Origin: SB11 sp964584305 | Lineage (GTDB): Bacteria; Bacteroidota; Bacteroidia; UBA8524 | Direction of reading: 5' to 3' | Assembly (NCBI GenBank): GCA_964584305.1 | Contig: CAZOZL010000007.1 | Span: 1-64,000 of the forward strand | Length of the DNA: 64,000 nucleotides | Program-made: the position numbers and the translations under genes | Shown here: positions 1 to 10,465 of the stretch, one piece after another | How positions within the stretch are numbered: position 1 is the stretch's first letter | Layout of the letters: the number at the start of each line of letters is the position of its first letter | Notes under the pieces: generated by a model | Database searches by the model: none | The model's input: the letters and a program-made list of their open reading frames with translations, nothing else | Told to the model about the DNA's origin: nothing

Positions 1-3000
1 TACGAATCGCAACCTGCCTCACAAACTTCTAAAAGTTTAGTAATCATCGCATCCATTTCGAGGGTGGTAAGGTTACAACCTGCTAATTCTCTTTTCCATT
101 GATCTACGTATGCGTTGCATACTTTTTCACAATGCTTGGTAATTTCAAAAGCTGTAAAGGTATTATAGGCAGCTTCATTAGCACCTGCGACAGGTACAGG
201 TTGCGTAAAAGCAGCAGTGAAATCAGCATCATCGTGGGTATCATCGTAATAAAACCTTCTTTTAAACCCTCCAAGAGTATTAACAATTACCGAAGGACAT
301 TGAGCCGTATAAAAAGCATTTAATTGTTTTTGCTTTTTAGCTAAGTAGCCCGCTCTGAAAAGCGTCCAGCCATAATCGGTTAAACATCCTTGTATATCAC
401 TACCTTGCTCTGTAACCCAATAATCTACAAATTCCCAAATGTTATAGCTTGTGGGGTTAACCGTTTGGTATGTGGTAAGTGCTGTTTCTAAATTTGTTTT
501 GTATGTACTGTACAACGGGTCATTAAAAAAGGGGTCTAAATTGGTGGTATTGGGGAATAGTGTAGCTGTACCAACTGTCATATTAGTGGGGTTGTAATAT
601 CCGTTACTACTTGCGTCAGCTGCGGTAGTGGTGTTTCGCATTGTTTCATCATAAGCATAAGTGCCTAAGAGGTTAATGGTGCTACAGTTTTGATAAATAC
701 AATACTCTGGGTGCATTTGTATTATAGTATTAGCAAATTCATCAATCCAGTGTTTTCTAACATCAGCCCAGTCATTAATAACCGTACCTGCTTGGTTTAA
801 TGCTAATGTTAATGTACCTGAGACACCAAAGAATGAAGAGAAACTGCCGTCATTGGCTTCTAACCATGTATTATCAGGTGTAGAAGGTAATAAGTCATCT
901 ACCTCATCATTTTTTATATTCGTTTCATAATTACCATCTTGAGGTAAATTATCGAAATATTGACCACCAGAAGACATATCATTAATCATTTGTTGATACA
1001 GGGCATCGCATGGTGTAGTTTGGTTGCAGAATACATCACAGGCTAAAATCATGTCATCGTACTCTAACCGAGTAATCTCTTGAGCAGTTAATAGGGTTTG
1101 AGCATCTGTGCTACACTTTTCACAGGTATAATTACAGTTTGTATAGTCTAATTTGGCTTTTTCTTGAGTAATCAAATCATCATAAGAGGTTATGCAATCT
1201 AAAATATTTGGCGAAGCCAATAAATCATTAATATAATCACTTAGAGCAGCTTTATCTAAAGATATTGTTCGTTTTATTTTGTATGAACCTTGATTTAAAG
1301 TTAGCTGAAAAAATCCATCGGTGTCAAAAACAATACTGTCTACACCACAAGAGTGCTCTGGCGGTGGAGTTAAGCCTACCTTATTATTTCTATATTGTAA
1401 AGGCACTAATTCCATTCCACAATCATCGGTAATGCTAATATTTATGTCATACACACAATCGTAGCAAAATGTTGTTGCATCACATTGATAGTTTAACATT
1501 GGGACAGCCAGACGATACCAAAATTTTTGTGTTGAACTATTATTAGGCACAAAATGATCATACTCTGAAGTAATTGTTAAATCAGCAAAATTTTTGTTGC
1601 TTCTTTCAATAATATCAATGGTAATAGTTTCAGGATTCCTACCTGCCACGGGTTCCATATTTAGTGAATTTGCTGGATCACCCGCTAAAGAAGTAGCCAC
1701 CACCCTACCCATAGGGTCAATATATGAGATAGATACTTGCCCGTTAGGATCTATTACAATATTCTTTTTGTGCCTTTTTGCCTTACCAGATTCGTTTGCA
1801 AACATTCTATCTAATTCTATTTGGCTAGGTACACCATAGAAATATTTAGTTTCTTTACCATCCGCTTGGTTACTGGCTTCATCTTCGCCCGTTAGTCTAT
1901 GTGCATCACCCACTCCTCCTTGCCTTCTCACCCTTCCTGTATTATCAGGCATATACTCTGTTTGTGTAAAAGCATATCCATTGGCTTTTGGGATTCTATC
2001 TCTATGTACTGATGTAGTAAAAGGATTGTTTGCTGAGTAATATTTCTCTGCGCCACTTGAATTATAAAGAGTTGCTGTTCGGCTATTTGAGCATCCAGTT
2101 GCATCTATATCAAAATCTTTATAGTTATATGTTTTTCCAAAGCGTAATATATCATTGGTTTGATTAAAATTAGGCTTAAAGGATAGGTTATGGTCAGTAA
2201 CTGTGGTTGATGGCACAGGTGTTGGTAGTAGTTGTATTGCCGGACGACCATTAAAATCATATACCGTTTGCCCCACTATTGCTTTTTTATCTGTATTGTT
2301 TTTAGTAATACTTTGCCTGTTATACAGGCTGCCATCAAAATAAGAAATAACTTGTTTCTTCTTTCCCTCTTCGGCAAAAGAGACTGAATGTTGCCAAGTA
2401 AACCCATTATTATATCCTACTAAGTAGTGTCCATAAACTGTGGATGTAAATAGTACTGGAGTAATTACTCCGGTACTATTTATATCTATTACTCCTTTTT
2501 CAGGTCCAAACCAATTTGTACTCACCAAATCATTAGTATTAGGTAGGGAGACACCATTAGCTCTAACTCTAAATAGCAATGCTCCTTTAGAATATATTAA
2601 AGGAATAGTATAGGGTATACTTTTCGTGGTAATTCGTGTCGCATTATTTTTAAAATTAAAGGCAAACCTTCTTTCTCCCGAAAGTTGATCATGACCAGAT
2701 TCCCAATCTAAGTACAACCACTCAATATCATAACTTTCAGCACCAGGAATAGGCAGGTTAATTTCAATCAGTCCCTCTTCAGTTGGTATTGTTCCAGGTC
2801 CAAAACTTAAACCAGTTGTAGCAGCAAAATCCAAGTCTTGATACCTTTCAATTGATATTATATTTTCTATATATGCATTATTTGGGGCAATAGGGTAGGT
2901 AGCTCCGCCATAGGTTGTTCGTATAGCTAAAACAGTTACCTCTACATCGTAACCTCCTGAAAACTCAAAAAAACTTAGTTCAATTTCAGTAGTTTGATAA

Positions 3001-3440
3001 GTAGGGTCATATTTAACTTTCAGAGTTCTTAAAGCGCTTGTTTTGGCACATACGGCTCCACCACAACTTCCGCCTATTGTTCCCCCATCAGTTATCCAAG
3101 TAGTTGCTTGGGTATAGTCTAAATACTCCACCAATATATCCACCTCTAAATCATAGGGTACGTTTGCGGTAAAACCAGTAAACGTACCAGTACAATCTCT
3201 GTTAATTCCCAAAACTACCCTGTTAACAACAGTATTGTCAACATAATTAGAAGGGTTGGGGTACACATACGCTTGAAAGTCTACATCAAAACTCCGTACT
3301 GTATTGCTAATGGCAAAGGCATTGCAAGCTGTACTCTGCGAGCCAATTCTATTAACTACTGTAGGTTGCCATGCTGCAATTGTACTTTGAAGCGAAAAGA
3401 CAATAAGTGAAACTGTTAGTAAAATATTTTTCTTCAACAT
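1..3440 (-). CDS. Giant secreted RHS-like protein, N-terminal 1146 codons (cut by left edge)
   Basis: An uninterrupted minus-strand frame runs from an ATG at 3440 to the left edge; I read the codons through and met no stop. It opens with a signal peptide (MLKKNILLTVSLIVF, then hydrophobic to about residue 22). RHS/YD-like segments are visible, for example SYFDGSLYNRQ near residue 365 and SYIDPMGRVVATSLAG near residue 575. The last 500 visible residues are rich in paired cysteines (CYDC, CEKC, CDVFC, CEKVC, CEAGC), which suggests disulfides outside the cytoplasm. It starts 2 nt after the stop of the 233-aa gene, so it is the last visible gene of the run. In families with this architecture an RHS core and a variable C-terminus follow; that part lies outside the window. 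Function unknown. A shell-forming or toxin-carrying role is inference. Confidence 0.85.
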   Translation of the reverse strand, partial: MLKKNILLTVSLIVFSLQSTIAAWQPTVVNRIGSQSTACNAFAISNTVRSFDVDFQAYVYPNPSNYVDNTVVNRVVLGINRDCTGTFTGFTANVPYDLEVDILVEYLDYTQATTWITDGGTIGGSCGGAVCAKTSALRTLKVKYDPTYQTTEIELSFFEFSGGYDVEVTVLAIRTTYGGATYPIAPNNAYIENIISIERYQDLDFAATTGLSFGPGTIPTEEGLIEINLPIPGAESYDIEWLYLDWESGHDQLSGERRFAFNFKNNATRITTKSIPYTIPLIYSKGALLFRVRANGVSLPNTNDLVSTNWFGPEKGVIDINSTGVITPVLFTSTVYGHYLVGYNNGFTWQHSVSFAEEGKKKQVISYFDGSLYNRQSITKNNTDKKAIVGQTVYDFNGRPAIQLLPTPVPSTTVTDHNLSFKPNFNQTNDILRFGKTYNYKDFDIDATGCSNSRTATLYNSSGAEKYYSANNPFTTSVHRDRIPKANGYAFTQTEYMPDNTGRVRRQGGVGDAHRLTGEDEASNQADGKETKYFYGVPSQIELDRMFANESGKAKRHKKNIVIDPNGQVSISYIDPMGRVVATSLAGDPANSLNMEPVAGRNPETITIDIIERSNKNFADLTITSEYDHFVPNNSSTQKFWYRLAVPMLNYQCDATTFCYDCVYDINISITDDCGMELVPLQYRNNKVGLTPPPEHSCGVDSIVFDTDGFFQLTLNQGSYKIKRTISLDKAALSDYINDLLASPNILDCITSYDDLITQEKAKLDYTNCNYTCEKCSTDAQTLLTAQEITRLEYDDMILACDVFCNQTTPCDALYQQMINDMSSGGQYFDNLPQDGNYETNIKNDEVDDLLPSTPDNTWLEANDGSFSSFFGVSGTLTLALNQAGTVINDWADVRKHWIDEFANTIIQMHPEYCIYQNCSTINLLGTYAYDETMRNTTTAADASSNGYYNPTNMTVGTATLFPNTTNLDPFFNDPLYSTYKTNLETALTTYQTVNPTSYNIWEFVDYWVTEQGSDIQGCLTDYGWTLFRAGYLAKKQKQLNAFYTAQCPSVIVNTLGGFKRRFYYDDTHDDADFTAAFTQPVPVAGANEAAYNTFTAFEITKHCEKVCNAYVDQWKRELAGCNLTTLEMDAMITKLLEVCEAGCDS

Positions 3441-3442
3441 AC

Positions 3443-4144
3443 CTACTCAGGTTTAATGTTTAAATAATTGTTTAACTCGTATTTTGTATATGCTGGTGCT
3501 GAAACAACAGATTTTTTTCTTATTCTCACAAACTTGGTTTCTTTTAATAATTTTTTCTTATCAGAAGAAACAGTTTTTGAAAATGTTTTATAAATAACTT
3601 CTAAGGTACCATTAACCATATCAGGGTCTACCTTTGCATAAGCATCACTCACGTGCATTTTTAGCTTTGTAACGGTGTACGTTTTTTTATCAAAGTAAAT
3701 TTCGATGGTTTTATATTCTCCTTTCTTTAAAGAAATAGAGTACACTCCAATTTTATCTGCAATTGTTTTATAACGATAACTTACAACTCCTTTTAAAGCG
3801 GTATCAATAGGTATTTTAGTAATTTTTGAATATTTACTTTGTATGCTTGAGGGCATTACTGATATTGATTTTGAAAAATGGTCAACCATTAGCAGGCATT
3901 TATTATTACTTATTATTTCTAAATGTTTTATTTTGAAGTAATAACTGCCATTACTTTGTATGTGTATTGCATCATATTCTTCAATAAGTTTAGCCCCTGT
4001 ATAGTACTTATACCCAACCTTGGCAAAAAACTCTTTGGTGGTATGTGTTCTATTAATTTTTAATAGGTCTTGTTTAATGTTTTGAGCAGATAAAACATTG
4101 CACCAAAACCATAAAAAAAATAGTATTCCGCTAAATTTTCTCAT
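3443..4144 (-). CDS. Secreted protein of unknown function, 233 aa
   Basis: I do not recognise the family. The first 20 residues form a signal peptide ending near VLSAQ. The rest alternates hydrophobic and polar residues in a beta-strand pattern (YYFKIKHLEI, CLLMVDHFSK, KTIEIYFDKK), followed by a short basic stretch (FVRIRKKSV) near the C-terminus. The pattern recalls LolA-like half-barrels that bind lipids or nascent outer-membrane proteins, but no signature proves it. It sits between the two giant genes, 8 nt after the stop of the 2101-aa gene and 2 nt before the start of the next giant, so it is almost certainly co-transcribed. A dedicated periplasmic partner of one giant is a reasonable guess only. 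Confidence 0.8.
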   Translation of the reverse strand: MRKFSGILFFLWFWCNVLSAQNIKQDLLKINRTHTTKEFFAKVGYKYYTGAKLIEEYDAIHIQSNGSYYFKIKHLEIISNNKCLLMVDHFSKSISVMPSSIQSKYSKITKIPIDTALKGVVSYRYKTIADKIGVYSISLKKGEYKTIEIYFDKKTYTVTKLKMHVSDAYAKVDPDMVNGTLEVIYKTFSKTVSSDKKKLLKETKFVRIRKKSVVSAPAYTKYELNNYLNIKPE

Positions 4145-4152
4145 AACTACCG

Positions 4153-7100
4153 TTAGTGTTTAATATTTTGGCGGTTCTCATTAATAGTAATAATACCTCG
4201 TTCAGTTTCACGTTTAGTACGCACCAAATTTCCTTCCTCATCGTATTCAAAAAAGGTAGCATAGTTATTCTCATCTAAGGTTGCCATTAATCGAAGTGTT
4301 TTATTGTCGTATACAAACGATTTCATATTAGCATCCATAGGGTGAACACGTATATCATCAAAATAGGCAGATGTGGAGGCTGTATTTGTAATAATTATAG
4401 CTACTATATCATTTGTGGTAATGGAACTAAAATTGAAACTATATTCTCTTTTTACCCAACCATCTATTGGCTTACTTTCCGAAGTTAGGGTGAGCGATAT
4501 AGGAGAGCCCTGTAACTCTATACTTATTGATGCAGCGGCTAAGTCAGTAGCTTTTACCCAATAAGTAAGTAATTGTTGTGCTGTTTGATTGGGTGAGAAG
4601 ATATCAGTAAGGTCTTTTGCATCAGCGTGATATTCTGGCAAAGGTTGTGCTGTATTATTTGTAGAAGCTGGTTTATCGTAAACTTTGGTGGGTACTTTAA
4701 TAAATGAATTGAATACGTGTAATGATTTTTTACCTGTATGAGCCTCATCTTCACTTATCATGACTTGCTCAGGAGGATTTATCAAGTTATTATGCAGTGT
4801 AGGCCAAAAATACCAATGCAAAGGTGTTGTTTGTAATTTTAATGCTTCTATGTCATTTCCAAAGTCCACTGTAGGTGATGTGAATTCTTCTATTGGGGTG
4901 CATTTTAATACATCATAGTCTATTGCTGGATAATCTTCAAAACCTTCAAATAAGGTTTCTCTTAATTCTGCATTATAAGTAACAGCCAAAGGTTGTTTGC
5001 TTAAATAGCTATATATAGCCGAGGAAAAGAGGCCTAATGCATTTTTATTTTCCAGTTCAATGCCGTCAGGGTTAATCTGATTTGCCACTGAATTCCATAA
5101 CCAAGGATTGCCAGAGGCTGGAGTATAATCAACCCCTCTATTATCCCACTTACCACCACTAACAAACCAAAAGGGTTTAAAGGTATTAATTCTGCCATCC
5201 TCTGCTATATTGGTACCATTAAAAGCAGATGCTCCTGTATTAGATTGTGTTCTTTGTGAAGTAGTTAAACCTCTATCATAATATACATAGGTATAATCTG
5301 GTCGCCAATTACCTTTTATACCCAGTACATAAGGGTTAACCTTGTCTCCTTCTGATGGATACCTAATGGGGTTAGTGTTAAATGTGGGTAGAAAACAATA
5401 ATTAGTGGTTGTTTGTCCTATAAAATCTCTTGTGAAAAGTGGTTTTTCACAATCTTTACTCCAACAGCCAGGGTCATGGCGATATGTTTGCCATTGGTCG
5501 CTAAAGGTAGCCGCACTGCCATTAATAGCACTCATTTTCACTTCTCCGTTGGTAAAGAAAGAACTTCCAACATCAGGAACTGGATTGGTGTTTCCCACAA
5601 TAGTACCAATAGGTATGGTTTGCATATTACGTCTGCCTGAACGAATAGTTTTAAGTGAGTATGTTCCGTTAGCTAATGAAACACCATTTCTATCTATAAA
5701 GGTTATTGTATAGTTAGCCCCTCCATTATCATATTTGTCTAATACCCAAACTTTGGTTTGCGGGTTTGCATTATCCGCAATTAATTCATCTCCTTTTACT
5801 ATAAATTCAGCATCAGCATTGGTAAATGTTGCTCCACCGCCAGTTATTATTACGCCACTATAATAAGCGCCTACATTTTTATATGCAGCACCCATTCCTT
5901 CATCATAAGTCCAGTGTGCAGGATAAGTGAAGTTATAAATGTAGTCATCAAACTCATTAATAGTTTCAGTTAATAGTACCTCACCAGTCTCATCATCAAA
6001 AGCTTTGTTTATAGTACTTACAGAAGAGCTTTGGTCGGTTACTGTTACCTTTTCTAATATACCAAACTTGTTTACTATTTTTGTGGCAGTTGCCGTTTTT
6101 ACTTGTTTGTAACTACCGCTAAGGCTCAATCCAAATCCTGGTGTTAAAATAGGAACAACACCAATAAAGAAAACATCAACATCAGAATTAAACCTTGCTG
6201 ATATACCTACTTCAACAAGCTGCCTTGGATGCATTACCATGTCCACCTCGTATCCTACAATAGCGGCTCTGTCTATAGTCCCGTCATTTTTTAATGTTGT
6301 TACTGTATTACTTAAACGCTTGCTATCGTTAGCCCCTGTTTTATATGTATATTCAGTTTTAGTTATTAATTTATCATACTCATCATAGGTTTCCATAGCC
6401 TTTGGCTTACCGTGCATATCATTCAACTCAATAGCAAAGCCTTGTGTAGCCCCAACTATCTCTTGAGATATTTTTAATAATGAGAGTATTTGTGATTTTT
6501 TGAAATCAGCATCTACAGTTGTTTTTGTAGCATAAGTAGGGAAATCATAAGAGGTATAAAATTTTTGGATAGTATAGCCTGTTCCATGTCTTGTGATAGT
6601 TCCTGTTGTATTTATATCATCATCCTCATCGGGTTTAATATTTCTAACTCTTACCTGTCTATACCCTATAACAGGAGAAGGGTACATACTTTCACCCAAA
6701 GGAATATCATTGTAAAAATAATTTTCCTGTCCCACTGAACCTAATTTTTTAGTAGCATAAAAAGAGGGTAATCTATGTGGGTTTTCATCACCCCCAATTT
6801 GAGGTTCATAACTGGCTACTCCGCTGCTAATGTTTTTCTCATTTTCAATCATAGAATAGTCATATATCTGACCCAAAGTTTGTGATTCTTCCCCAACAGC
6901 CAAACTCGCCCAATTATTATTGATTAAAACTTTTTTCACACGTAAACCACCGCCTATTTTTTTTAGGTTGGGGGTTTGTAAACGTATCCATGATTCGTTT
7001 AGGCTGACAGCATCTCCTCTTTGTGCAACCACTTGAGATGTATTGTAGCCTAGAATTGTTTTGCCCAATTCTGGCAAAAACCCTAATATAGAGAAGAGCA

Positions 7101-10100
7101 TGTTTGATACATCTGCCATATTTACGCCATTGTGCCCTCTACCCCTTAGTATATTTTGCCCTTCATACACTAAGTGGGGGGTATTCGTTCTTAAAAACTG
7201 CCACGCATTTCTTGATATGGGATTTACATTCCCAAATGAAATACCTATGGACTCACCTATAGGGACTTTTTTAATTTTTATGTAACCATGATCGTTATTA
7301 GGGCTAGGACATATTCCTGATTCCTCAATTTCTGCATAAGTTCTTACATAGTCATAATAATCTTGTTGGGCAACATCCGTTTTTAACTTTACTTTAGTAT
7401 TTATGTATAAATGCCTTTTCTTATCAATTTGACTTGGTTCAGGCAGATATTTACTTATGGGGTCGTTAGGAGTTTTAAGTTTAAAAAAAACATAGTTATT
7501 CTGTTTAAATCCATTGTCCCAATACAGCAAATTACTACTTGAAAAGGCTGAAGAAGTATTAAATCCTGCAATTTTAAACATTTCCATAGCGGCTTTATCT
7601 TGTACATAGGCATAATCATCCGCTTCATATTCTACATTTATGGTTCCACCTGAGGGGAGTGTAATCTGTGTTAAACTCCAAGCTGAAGCATATTGGTCTG
7701 CCAGTGTTTTATCTTGCTCAGAATATGGAAATTGATGGTTGGATGGAGCGCTTTGTGCTGCTTTATAATTTCCCCACCTATCATAGTTTTTGTAGCCATA
7801 TCCATAGTTATTGCTTGAATATGAGAATGTGTATGGACTTAAAATACCTATCCTTGAATTACCGTATTTAAACCATATTTTAGTAAGCGTTAGCTTACCC
7901 AGTCCACTGCTGCTGTTAGGAATTCCAGGGCAAAGGGAATAATCATAATCAAAATAGACAACTTTTAGTGGTTTGCGAGTTGCTGGGTAATTGTTATAAT
8001 CGTATGTAGTAAAAAGTTGTATTGAATCTAATTTTTGAAGTTTTGTGGTACCCATAGCACCTAGCTCGTTAGAGACTCCAACGCCATCCTCCCTATTTGA
8101 TGTATAGAAAAAAGCTACGTGGGTTTTTGTTTCAATCTTGTTTACATAAAAAAGTTCTTTTTCACCATAAATAAATGATGCTTTATCATCTTCTTGATCA
8201 GACCACAACCCTTCTTGATGATTGGCAGAGTATAATGTTGTGCCTGAAAAACTGGTAGGAGTAGCATAAGGAGTTCTCCATTTGTATAAATTGGGTAGCT
8301 TATTATATTCAATATGGGTATAACTGCCATTATCATCAGGAGTAGGTCCATCGTCTGTTACATCTACATAGTCAGGACTGAGAACAGCGTTAAGTAAAAA
8401 ACTGTGTGCATACGGTGGGATTTCTTCATAGTCAAAAAATTCTTCTAAATTTAGATCATTGCTTACTGTATGGTCTCCATCATCAAACCACGCTATATTT
8501 GTATTTACATCAACATTTCGGGGGTTACTACCTCTATCATCGAAACTAAAGGAATAAGATTTTTGAACAGTATTATAAGCAGGCTGGGCATACACATACC
8601 TGCTACCACCAGGGTTAATAGCTGTTATCTCGCCTATATGGTGGTCTTTAGCTGCAGAACTTCTGTATTTCAATAATCCAAAAATTTCAGCTTCTTTAGC
8701 TGTTAGTATAGTAATTACCTGGTTGCGCTTATCTCTTTTTTGACGAATAATATTTGAAGTAATAGCAGGATCGTTTACCCAAGTTTTTAAATTGGGTTTA
8801 AGTTTTATGCCAATAGCACCCGTATTGTTCGAGTTTTTTGAAATTAAACGAGCATCCATTTCGGGGCGGGCAGCAACACCACCATCAATCAAATCATAAA
8901 AATCTTTGTCAATAGCTGTTTTTTCACCCACGTTTTTAAAATATACTTGCTCAAAATCAGCCCCTGGTCGGGTGTTTGAAAAATTCATTTTTTCAAACAA
9001 GGCATTATTTTTTTTCCACCTTCCTGATTTTGATTTGAAATAAGAAAGATCTGCGGTACCTCCATCAATACCTATTTTAGCTGTTGCCGCAACACCTAAA
9101 TCAATTCCTATTGACAAAGGCGGGATACTTCTATTTTCTGCCGATTGATCATATACTGTGCCTACAGAAGCCGAGTGAGCTTGATATATTCCTGAAATTC
9201 CTTGACCAGAAACTGCCAAAATATCTTGGGTTGAGACAGTGTATGGAAGTTGTACTTCTGTACGAGTCAGCATACTTGTACCATAAGTATTAAAATCCAT
9301 AATCGCTTTTCCTTTATCTTTCTTTTTCACATTAGGATGCTCAAAATTGTTATAGGTTTGAGCTTGGTACATAAAACCATAGGCAGGAAAATTACGCGTT
9401 CTATCCTTTTTCATTACCCCAGTTTGGTTATAGGATACGCCAATTCGTGAGTCTGCGTTCAGTCCATAAAATTCTTTTCCCAACTCAACACTGAAATTAA
9501 GCGATAAAGAATAGTTTCTATCACTTGTTGTAGGAACATAAGTACTGCTTAAAAAAGAAATTGAGGAAGAGTTGTTAGCTTTAAAATCACTAACAATATT
9601 GGTCTCCCCATCAGCCCAAAAACTTCTACCGTTAAAAGAAGGTCTTTTCATACGGCGCATTGTTTTTTTCTCTTCTAATTTTTGAAAACCTAACGAGAGT
9701 GCCGTTATGCCTTCTCTTGAATTTAGCCCCAAACTGATATTACCTGATAAAGAACTCTCATCCCATGAATTATCCTCAATAAAGCCAAACATTCCAGGTG
9801 TCATTTTCGTATTACTCTTCTGCTTATTGCGAAAAACATGGCTATAATTAATATTAACCCCAAACCCACTTTGCGAGCTAAAATTAAAGCTGAATGGCCA
9901 ACTTCCTTTTTGTAAATCAAAATTAAACCCTAAGCCCCTATAGTTGTTATAATCAATACCCATAGTTAAAACGTTGCCTAACTTTTGACTAAAAGTTTCA
10001 ATTTCAGGAGAAAGACTCAATCCAAATGTTCTTGAAGGTTTCATTTTATTAGTCCTTTTAATAAAATCGTTAGCAGAATTCGAAGGTTCAGGATTAGGCG

Positions 10101-10458
10101 CAAAAAAATCATCAGGAATGCCTCTCATACTTCTATTGATAACACCCGGGTTAATATTCCAACCCAATCCTACCCAACTGGCTTCTTCGTCCAGTCCTGG
10201 TCCTGCGTGGTAGGAGATATTGATAGGGTAGCCGCCTACATCTAATAGCGGAATATTGTATGTAAAGTCTCCTGTAAAAGGATCTACCATTTGGTTGGCA
10301 GATACTGGTTCAAAACTTTGTACTTCGGGTTGGCTAGGGCCTCCTGTTAGTGCAAAAGCCTGCATGGGTGCGGCTAATGATAGTAATAAATTAAATGCCA
10401 TAAGGCAGGCAATTACCCTCATTGTTCTTTTACTCTTGCGTATTGCTGTTAATATCAT
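4153..10458 (-). CDS. Giant secreted protein, SpvB/TcB-like N-terminus with YD-like strands, 2101 aa
   Basis: A signal peptide (about residues 12-37, ending MQAFA) is followed by a conserved block at about residues 45-120 with TGDFTYNIPLLDVGG, NISYHAG, WVGLGWNINPG and RSMRGIPDDF. The spacing of strand, SYHAG and GLGW resembles the start of SpvB/TcdB-type shell proteins. Long aromatic and glycine-rich beta regions follow. YD-like strands appear near residue 1350 (MHGKPKAMETYDEYDKL) and at the end (FFEYDEEGNLVRTKRETERG). A jelly-roll-like segment (HTGKKSLHV ... YFDDIRVHP, about residues 1900-2050) could bind carbohydrate. No type IX sorting tail is visible. It lies 7 nt after the lipoprotein gene. 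Genes of this architecture are common in Bacteroidota and mostly uncharacterised; pairing with the second giant as a TcB/TcC-like shell is inference. Confidence 0.9.
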   Translation of the reverse strand: MILTAIRKSKRTMRVIACLMAFNLLLSLAAPMQAFALTGGPSQPEVQSFEPVSANQMVDPFTGDFTYNIPLLDVGGYPINISYHAGPGLDEEASWVGLGWNINPGVINRSMRGIPDDFFAPNPEPSNSANDFIKRTNKMKPSRTFGLSLSPEIETFSQKLGNVLTMGIDYNNYRGLGFNFDLQKGSWPFSFNFSSQSGFGVNINYSHVFRNKQKSNTKMTPGMFGFIEDNSWDESSLSGNISLGLNSREGITALSLGFQKLEEKKTMRRMKRPSFNGRSFWADGETNIVSDFKANNSSSISFLSSTYVPTTSDRNYSLSLNFSVELGKEFYGLNADSRIGVSYNQTGVMKKDRTRNFPAYGFMYQAQTYNNFEHPNVKKKDKGKAIMDFNTYGTSMLTRTEVQLPYTVSTQDILAVSGQGISGIYQAHSASVGTVYDQSAENRSIPPLSIGIDLGVAATAKIGIDGGTADLSYFKSKSGRWKKNNALFEKMNFSNTRPGADFEQVYFKNVGEKTAIDKDFYDLIDGGVAARPEMDARLISKNSNNTGAIGIKLKPNLKTWVNDPAITSNIIRQKRDKRNQVITILTAKEAEIFGLLKYRSSAAKDHHIGEITAINPGGSRYVYAQPAYNTVQKSYSFSFDDRGSNPRNVDVNTNIAWFDDGDHTVSNDLNLEEFFDYEEIPPYAHSFLLNAVLSPDYVDVTDDGPTPDDNGSYTHIEYNKLPNLYKWRTPYATPTSFSGTTLYSANHQEGLWSDQEDDKASFIYGEKELFYVNKIETKTHVAFFYTSNREDGVGVSNELGAMGTTKLQKLDSIQLFTTYDYNNYPATRKPLKVVYFDYDYSLCPGIPNSSSGLGKLTLTKIWFKYGNSRIGILSPYTFSYSSNNYGYGYKNYDRWGNYKAAQSAPSNHQFPYSEQDKTLADQYASAWSLTQITLPSGGTINVEYEADDYAYVQDKAAMEMFKIAGFNTSSAFSSSNLLYWDNGFKQNNYVFFKLKTPNDPISKYLPEPSQIDKKRHLYINTKVKLKTDVAQQDYYDYVRTYAEIEESGICPSPNNDHGYIKIKKVPIGESIGISFGNVNPISRNAWQFLRTNTPHLVYEGQNILRGRGHNGVNMADVSNMLFSILGFLPELGKTILGYNTSQVVAQRGDAVSLNESWIRLQTPNLKKIGGGLRVKKVLINNNWASLAVGEESQTLGQIYDYSMIENEKNISSGVASYEPQIGGDENPHRLPSFYATKKLGSVGQENYFYNDIPLGESMYPSPVIGYRQVRVRNIKPDEDDDINTTGTITRHGTGYTIQKFYTSYDFPTYATKTTVDADFKKSQILSLLKISQEIVGATQGFAIELNDMHGKPKAMETYDEYDKLITKTEYTYKTGANDSKRLSNTVTTLKNDGTIDRAAIVGYEVDMVMHPRQLVEVGISARFNSDVDVFFIGVVPILTPGFGLSLSGSYKQVKTATATKIVNKFGILEKVTVTDQSSSVSTINKAFDDETGEVLLTETINEFDDYIYNFTYPAHWTYDEGMGAAYKNVGAYYSGVIITGGGATFTNADAEFIVKGDELIADNANPQTKVWVLDKYDNGGANYTITFIDRNGVSLANGTYSLKTIRSGRRNMQTIPIGTIVGNTNPVPDVGSSFFTNGEVKMSAINGSAATFSDQWQTYRHDPGCWSKDCEKPLFTRDFIGQTTTNYCFLPTFNTNPIRYPSEGDKVNPYVLGIKGNWRPDYTYVYYDRGLTTSQRTQSNTGASAFNGTNIAEDGRINTFKPFWFVSGGKWDNRGVDYTPASGNPWLWNSVANQINPDGIELENKNALGLFSSAIYSYLSKQPLAVTYNAELRETLFEGFEDYPAIDYDVLKCTPIEEFTSPTVDFGNDIEALKLQTTPLHWYFWPTLHNNLINPPEQVMISEDEAHTGKKSLHVFNSFIKVPTKVYDKPASTNNTAQPLPEYHADAKDLTDIFSPNQTAQQLLTYWVKATDLAAASISIELQGSPISLTLTSESKPIDGWVKREYSFNFSSITTNDIVAIIITNTASTSAYFDDIRVHPMDANMKSFVYDNKTLRLMATLDENNYATFFEYDEEGNLVRTKRETERGIITINENRQNIKH

Positions 10459-10465
10459 AGTATTG

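Noticed and set aside
5405..5713. Plus-strand frames of about 60-100 codons inside the 2101-aa gene and other large minus-strand genes
   Set aside because: They are opposite-strand shadows of a long, motif-bearing reading frame and have no homology-like features.
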